From Channallabes apus (lineage: Eukaryota; Chordata; Actinopteri; Siluriformes; Clariidae): a stretch of DNA of 64,000 nucleotides. The notes beneath the pieces were generated by a model that made no database searches, was not told where the DNA came from, and was given only the letters and a program-made list of their open reading frames with translations. This document shows, piece by piece, positions 58,046-64,000 of this stretch (the first letter of the stretch is position 1; each line of letters starts with the position of its first letter). The DNA lies in NCBI GenBank assembly GCA_030522415.1, contig CM060125.1, positions 26,482,167 to 26,546,166 on the forward strand. The letters are read 5' to 3'. The position numbers were made by a program, and so were the translations under genes.

Positions 58046-58345
58046 GGCAACTTGCGCAAGAGACGCATATTTATTGTCCTGACCTCGGTCCAAGCCGTTT
58101 CCACATGTTAGGGCCATTAAAGGAGTTCCTGGGAGGCCAGTGTTTCAGAAGTGAAGCAGGCAATCTGATCACGGCTCCAGCATCCTGGGACAAATCTCTA
58201 CCTTGATGGTAACCAAGCACTAATGTAACGCTGTGATAAGTGCATTAGTGTAGCAGGGGATTATATAGAGAAATAAAGTGAGCTGTTAACTCGCGTAACC
58301 GTGTCCTGTAATTCTGCATGGTCACAAGTCTTGGTGTGACTTGAA
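58046..58345 (+). pseudogene. Mariner-type transposase C-terminal fragment
   Basis: The frame near 58076-58200 reads PDLGPSRFHMLGPLKEFLGG followed by QCFRSE. This matches the SPDLxPSDFHLFGPLKExLGG block containing the last catalytic Asp of mariner (DD34D) transposases. A related copy lies at 62400-62755. Confidence 0.75.
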
Positions 58346-58875
58346 CGCCCCTTATAAGAAATAAAAATCTTTTAAGGTAATGATGTTATACTAAAAAAAT
58401 CCGTAATTGGAAAATTATGGAAAATGATTGTACTCGAGTCCTGCGGAACGTCTATGAAACAAGTTAATCGTTCCCTCTCGAGACCAACTTCCTTTTCTCT
58501 CATAAAGTTAAGACAAAACGACGTTAATACTCAGAAACCAGGATTTCTTGTGGGAAGAAGCTTGTAAATAATCTGCTTTCAGAAATCTTTTAAAACAACA
58601 ATAATGAAATATATTTCTATGGCAAGTCACAATATTTTCCATGTCTGAATTGTTAGGCTTACAGTATATTGCAGGACACCCACCATACACGTCCTTGAGC
58701 AGTTTTGATAAAAATGAACCTCCGGCAGTGTTTATTGTTACCGCCGAGCTCAACGCGAGTGACTTGCTTATGGAATTCGCTGTTTGGAAACAATAGTTCG
58801 TATCAACCTGATGCATTTGCACTAAACTTTACTACTGTGATGATATTAATATCTATCAGGGTTTAGAAAGGTTAG

Positions 58876-58909
<34 letters not shown>

Positions 58910-59889
58910 GCTTGTCCGAATGCACAAAATGTAAGCGCCTGCTGCAGTGTGGCCTTTCGCCTCTTTCTAAGACACACTCCAGATGACTAATGAGCTTCAT
59001 TCATCACGCTCTCCCACTCACTTGTAAAAACATACAGACGGTTTACTATGTACCATTCATCTTCTCACCTCCGATTACACCATGTTTAGTTTGTTCATCG
59101 CTACAGTGACCTTTCTTTGATCAGGAATCTCTCTCTCTATCTCTTTCTCTCTACTACCCACATGCATGAACAATGAGAATGAAAGAAAGAGAGAGAGAGA
59201 GAGGAATATAAATTTCTCCGGCTCATTCTAGCTGTCAGACGGGATGCTAGCCACCTGCTCCCCTAATGTAAAATTCCCTCCCGGATTTTTTTTACGACCC
59301 CACAAATTAAACATGCAATTACAGGACCATACACATCGCAATCCTGCTTCACTCACTACACAGCAACCAATTACAATATCGAATTCACAACCCACACACA
59401 CACACACACACACACGCACATCTCCTCCTCTTTCGCTATTTACACCAGAATACCGTCAGGTCCAGGCTTGGCATTTTATCATTCATAGACATTTTGACCA
59501 TGTTAATAAATAATAAAAAACTTCTTTTCTTTTTTTCTTCATATGCTATGAAATCCTGATATAAATCTGAAACATGTTCGCTTTACACACCGCCGGTTTC
59601 AGACGGTAACTAATTCAGAACCTTAAGCGCTACAGCATCGCCACGCCAGACGCTACAATAGTTCATTCAAATGGTGATATGTGTCACCTCACACACACTG
59701 TTGTTGGGTTTTAATAACCAAAAATCTTAGATTGACTCTGGCAGAATTGTTTTCTCTGCATTATTGTGTGCAATTGTTCTTACTGCTTTCAAGAATACAA
59801 CTTTTTTTTCACTGATACCGATAAAAGGTGATATATTTCAGTTACAAAATATTTCATAGCTTGATCAAATGTGAATTAACTTCAAAAAG
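58346..59889. other. cdh23 intron with microsatellites
   Basis: (AC)n occurs at 58879-58908 and (CA)n at 59393-59414. No gene recognised. Confidence 0.5.
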
Positions 59890-60738
59890 CAGAGATTCTC
59901 TGGGGCAAATCATAGTCAAGTAAATGTAAAAGTCCTCTATGTGTTTGAGTATAAGTACTCACCTTTAAGCATAATTACAGGGGTTGTATTCTTGCTCAAA
60001 GTACTAAAAATTCTGTCTCTGCTTCCTGATCTTCTCCCTGTCTGCTACCAGCTCCACTTCTGATTTCAAACACGTTTTGAATTATTAAGTGCATCTCGAT
60101 GGAAGGACAAATCATGCAATTCTCAATCACTCACTCATCTTCTGTACCGCCTTATCCTGTATTCAGGGTCGCGGAGACCTGGAGTCTATCCCAGGAGGCT
60201 TAGGGCACGAGGCGGGGTACACCCTGGACAGGGTGGCCAATACATCACAAGGCACACACACACACACACACACACCCATTCACACACTACAGGTAATTTG
60301 AGAACGCCAATTAGCCTAATCTGCATGTCTTTGCACTGTGGGAGGAAACCGGATTACCTGGAGGAAACCCACCAAGCACGGGGAGAACATGCAAACTCCA
60401 TACACACAGAGACGGGAATCGAGCCCGGCTGGGAATCGAACCCCGGACCCTGGAGGTACAAGGCGACAGTGCTAACCACTACACCACCGTGCCGCCCAAA
60501 TCATGCAATTATCAAATAAAAACCTCACACCATTGTGGTTAGGCAAAACAACAGCATGCAGAAATGTAGTTAAGTAAAAGTACAAATATTCGCGGTACTT
60601 TGGAGTGGAGTTAAAGTAAAAAGTATCCTCTAAGAAAACTGCTCAAGTAAAGTTACAGTGCAGGTATGTGTAAATATTTACTTACAGTAAATACAATAAA
60701 GTACTGTACAGTACATGTACTCAGGTTCATCCCACCTC
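59890..60738. mobile_element. Degenerate hAT MITE split by a SINE
   Basis: 'Ctctggggcaaatcatagtc' and 'aagtaaatgtaaaagtcctc' at the left and '…tcccacctctg' at the right (60738) match the MITE family at 43690 and 47658. The SINE at 60122-60496 inserted inside. Confidence 0.55.
60122..60496 (-). repeat. tRNA-derived SINE (V-SINE/DANA-like)
   Basis: Same family as 55151-55528 on the minus strand. CAAATCATGCAATT is duplicated at 60108-60121 and 60497-60510; one base of overlap with the SINE end is ambiguous. Confidence 0.88.
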
Positions 60739-60901
60739 TGTTTGTTCTTGAATGCTTTAATCTGATTGGTCAGCAGGTGTTAATTCGTTTTTATATAACA
60801 GTACTACAATATATATCGTTTTAACAGTAACAATTACTTGTACAACATTAAAATGTGCCTCAAAACTATATAAGAATTAACAAAAAACATAAATTTGAAT
60901 G

Positions 60902-61133
60902 CCGGTTTCCTCCCACAGTCCAAAGATATGCAGGTTAGGCTAATTGGCGTTCCTAAATTGCCCGTAGTGTGTGATTGGGTGTGTGAGTGTGTGTATGTGT
61001 GTGTGCCCTGCGATGGATTGGCACCCTGTCCAGGGTGTACCCCGCCTAGTGCCCGAAGTCTCCTGGGATAGGCTCCAGGTCCCCCGCGACCCTGAACACA
61101 GGATTAAGCGGTATAGAAAATTAATGAATGAGG
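60902..61133 (+). repeat. 5'-truncated tRNA-derived SINE
   Basis: It starts mid-body at 'ccggtttcctcccacagtcc' and ends with the (TGAA)n-type tail. ATAAATTTGAATG is duplicated at 60889-60901 and 61134-61146. The tRNA head is missing, as expected of incomplete LINE-driven reverse transcription. Confidence 0.88.
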
Positions 61134-61146
61134 ATAAATTTGAATG

Positions 61147-61898
61147 TGGTGGCAGAAGAGAAAGAGAAACAACAGACCAGGACATGTTGTTATAGGAAAC
61201 CACACCAAACTGTAAAACCCACCCCGTATATCCCTGCAAAAGTCAACTTTTATACTATCCGCAGAAAACAGTCCACTTTCCCTGTGCAGTTTGCTGAAGA
61301 GTGAGTGTGGCAGCGTTTGAGTGATGGCTTGATGGAGTGATGTTGTGGTTTGTTTTTTCCAACTGTGTGAGGTTGCAGGGGGGTCAAGGGAGGTAATGAG
61401 GCCATAAAAATGCAGGGAGAGTGAAAGTGGAGAGCAGCAGGGATGTGTGGACAGAGGGACAAAAGTGAAAAGAAAACGTATGCGGGAAGAAAAATACAGT
61501 TCCTTTCCATCCTCTCCTGGATTAGAAAACTTTATTCAGACTTTATTATTCAGAATAGGGTTTTTGTCTTTATTTTTCTTTTGGCACACCATTAATTTGG
61601 TTTCAGGTTCAAACTGCCTTGCCATTCAAGCTAATTTGCTATTCTACACAGGCTGTTCTGTGCGACGAAATAAAAAGCGTCTGCTTTATACATCACCACA
61701 ATGAGAATGATTTCTGAATCAAGCCTTAAGAAACTCTGAAATCAAAACTAGGGAACGGTTTTAACGGAACACGAACAATAAAATAGCAGACTTTTATACG
61801 TCATTTCTCTACCTTGATACTCCATATGAACTGCTGTAACTATATTACTAGTATTGCTATATGGAACATAAGTTAAGTAGTATGTGACGTCAAAGCTA
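61147..61898. other. cdh23 intron, nothing recognised
   Basis: No exon or mobile element signature seen. Confidence 0.5.
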
Positions 61899-61906
61899 GT
61901 CTTCAA

Positions 61907-62355
61907 CAGTGGTGTCAAAAGTATTCACATTCATTACTTGAGTAGAAGTATAGATACAGTACTAGGGTTCAAAAATACTTCTAAAGTATTGTAATACTTC
62001 TAAAGTACTTCTTGAAGTATAAACCCAAGCTTTTTACTTAAGTAAAAGTTTAAAAGTACTGGTTTCAAAACTACTTAAAGTATAAAAGTAAAAGTACCGT
62101 GAGGGGCGACAAAAGCTGCGACGGGGGGTGGGGGGGGGGGGTGGGCAGGCGTTGTGCACGTTCTTATCATGTGACCGGGGGGGGGATTTTGCGCGTTCTG
62201 ATCATAAAAATAGAGTAACGAGGCTATTTTTAAAATGTAAGGAGTAGAAGTAAAATGTCGGCTGAAAAATAATTACTCCAGTAAAGTATAGATACCCAAA
62301 ATTTCTACTTAAGTAAGGTAACGAAGTATTTGTACTTCGTTACTTGACACCTCTG
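61907..62355. mobile_element. hAT MITE (449 bp) with intact target duplication
   Basis: The ends are CAGTGGTGTCAAAAGTA (left) and the complement CAGAGGTGTCAAGTAACG (right). GTCTTCAA is duplicated at 61899-61906 and 62356-62363. There are many subterminal 'acttaagtaaaagt' motifs and two poly-G blocks near 62125-62187. No coding capacity. Confidence 0.9.
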
Positions 62356-62399
62356 GTCTTCAAAAGGTATAAAACTGAAGTAGCATCTATATAATTGAA

Positions 62400-62755
62400 G
62401 CAGGAAAAAAAATCTGTCTGTACGTATATCTGTATGTCAGTCCAGTTGAGAAGTTCTACAAGAGACACATCTGTCGGAACTGTACACACAATTATTCACC
62501 AGGAACACTTGCACGTTACAGGACCTCAGCTGGGAGTTACTGCCACATCCCCTGTACAGTCATGTTTGTAAAGGAGTTCCTGGGAGGCCAGCGTTTTAGA
62601 CGTGAAGAAGGGAGTCTGATCACGGCTGTACTAAGAAAATCTTGATGGTATCCAAGCGATAGTGCTTTAGTGTAGAAGGAGTTTATATAGAGAGAAATAA
62701 AGAGTTTTTACTCTCATAACTGCATTCTGTTATTCTGTGATCAAAAGTCATGGTA
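62400..62755 (+). pseudogene. Mariner-type fragment, second copy
   Basis: 'Aaggagttcctgggaggcca' and the following about 180 bp match 58119-58345. Upstream, 'ggagttactgccacatcccc' keeps the region before the catalytic SPDL block, which is deleted here. Confidence 0.7.
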
Positions 62756-63122
62756 CTGTATGGCTTAAATAGAATAAAATATGAAATCTAGAGATATGGT
62801 ACAGGTTGGCAGCAGCAGTTATATTTGAAATTATATATAATTATATAGTTATAGTTGAAAGCCTTTGCTAAAGAAAGAAATATACTTAAGAATGTGTGAG
62901 CGTGTTTATTTTATCCTCCTCAATTAGAAGAACAAATCCATAGTTTGTCTACTGAGTGCTGGGTATTGAGAGAGTAAAAACGTTCTTAATCATAAGGCTT
63001 AATCATAGCGCCAGAGAACGCAGATGGAGTCAAATACGCCGTCACTCCTTCTCTCTTCTCTTTATTTACTCATCGTGACAAAAGAAAAAGAAATGTCTGA
63101 AGCTTTGAAGATCTGAGTGTAT

Positions 63123-63170
<48 letters not shown>

Positions 63171-63284
63171 GGTGTTTGAGAATGCCAAATGGAGTAAATT
63201 AGTGTGATACAGAGATGGAAAGACACTTCACACCCCGTTTGAAGTTTTGCGCTTAACTCATATCAAGGAACAGATGAAGGAAAA

Positions 63285-63323
<39 letters not shown>

Positions 63324-64000
63324 ACTACAGGGGGAAGGAGACAGAAAATGTGACAAGTGAGGGAATAAGACAGAAGAAAACAGATGAAGAATTCTCAGCA
63401 GAAATCCAGGCAGGAGTTTAACCCAGACATGACCACTGCCGTCTGCAAACCGTATGAGAACCGGTTCTGACAAAAGATAAAGAAGAAGATTGATGATGCA
63501 AAGAAACAAGGAACATTGAACTTCTTTTGATGTTTCAAAGTTTGCGTTCTTATTAGTTGTTCTATTCTCATGTTCTTGCTTGACATAATATTTCAGTACA
63601 AGTTCAGTGCCAGTATTTGTGCCCAGCTATGCACTGGCGTCCCATGTGGCACAGGATCGTAAAAAGCAGTAGCTAAAGAAATAAACACACACACAAGCGA
63701 ATAAACAAAAAGAAGGAAATAAAGAACAAAACTAAAAAACAGATGAAGGGTCAAACTCATTACTGCAGAGAATTTCTAGGCCAATTGTTGTATTTCGCAT
63801 ACTCAGAGCAGGACATTACTAGCAGAAGTAAGCCACGTTATATTGCGTGTAACGCCTAAACAATCACCCCAAAGGAATAGCCCAATTTGTTTTTTAATGG
63901 TTTTAGGGGCCATAATTCCAACAGCCCCAATTGCTTTTTAGAAACTCAAATGCACTCTTAATGCACCAGCAGTTTATCTATTAATTCTGTTTATGTTGCA
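62756..64000. other. Intronic or intergenic DNA, nothing recognised
   Basis: It contains (GT)n at 63123-63169 and (GA)n at 63291-63319. The EC1 exon of cdh23 was looked for on the minus strand and not seen. Confidence 0.5.
63123..63169. repeat. (GT)n microsatellite
   Basis: About 23 GT units. Confidence 0.95.

Noticed and set aside
60401..60470. tRNA gene suggested by A- and B-box-like motifs
   Set aside because: It is the head of a SINE with flanking target duplication, and a cloverleaf with intact acceptor stem is not evident.

Overview
The window looks like teleost fish nuclear DNA. It is AT-rich and intron-dominated, full of (CA)n, (GA)n and (TA)n microsatellites. It carries Tc1/mariner and hAT transposons, tRNA-derived SINEs of fish type and a recently inserted LTR retroelement. 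The SINEs suggest an ostariophysan, possibly a catfish, but that is inference. I see no bacterial-type operons, tRNA or rRNA genes, or CRISPR.

The only host gene I can support is a cadherin on the minus strand. Three consecutive exons (27404-27598, 25795-25923, 22536-22614) join in frame across consistent splice sites. Together they encode cadherin repeat EC2 and the start of EC3 of cadherin-23 (cdh23), the upper half of the hair-cell tip link. Almost everything else is intron: more than 36 kb upstream of the first exon seen and more than 22 kb downstream of the last. I found neither the EC1 exon nor the next EC3 exon.

Region by region: 1112-6127 is a complete LTR element. Its LTRs look identical, it has a 5-bp target-site duplication, and one 1,439-codon ORF starts inside the 5' LTR and stops at the base before the 3' LTR. 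That ORF is mostly 9-10-residue tandem repeats, with no gag, protease, reverse transcriptase or integrase recognised. A deleted Tc1-like element lies at 6359-6888. A decayed Tc1 relic at 11705-12680 is followed by a SINE fragment. A nested stack occupies 15730-19441: a Tc1-like element is split by a hAT element, which itself contains a second BED-finger hAT fragment and a probable solo LTR. A 42-bp minisatellite, duplicated together with its flank, fills 20147-21727. The cdh23 exons lie at 22.5-27.6 kb. From 28 to 64 kb there is intronic DNA with hAT MITEs, SINEs with clear target duplications, a deletion derivative of the Tc1 family (42555-43418), a hAT carrying a solo LTR (47889-48763), a very degenerate tandem array (49.4-50.4 kb) and mariner and Tc1 fragments.

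The most unusual object is the 1112-6127 element. Its LTR supplies promoter, poly(A) signal and start codon to a single giant repetitive ORF that fills the whole internal region. Apart from cdh23, nothing suggests genes working together; the rest is transposon history inside large introns.
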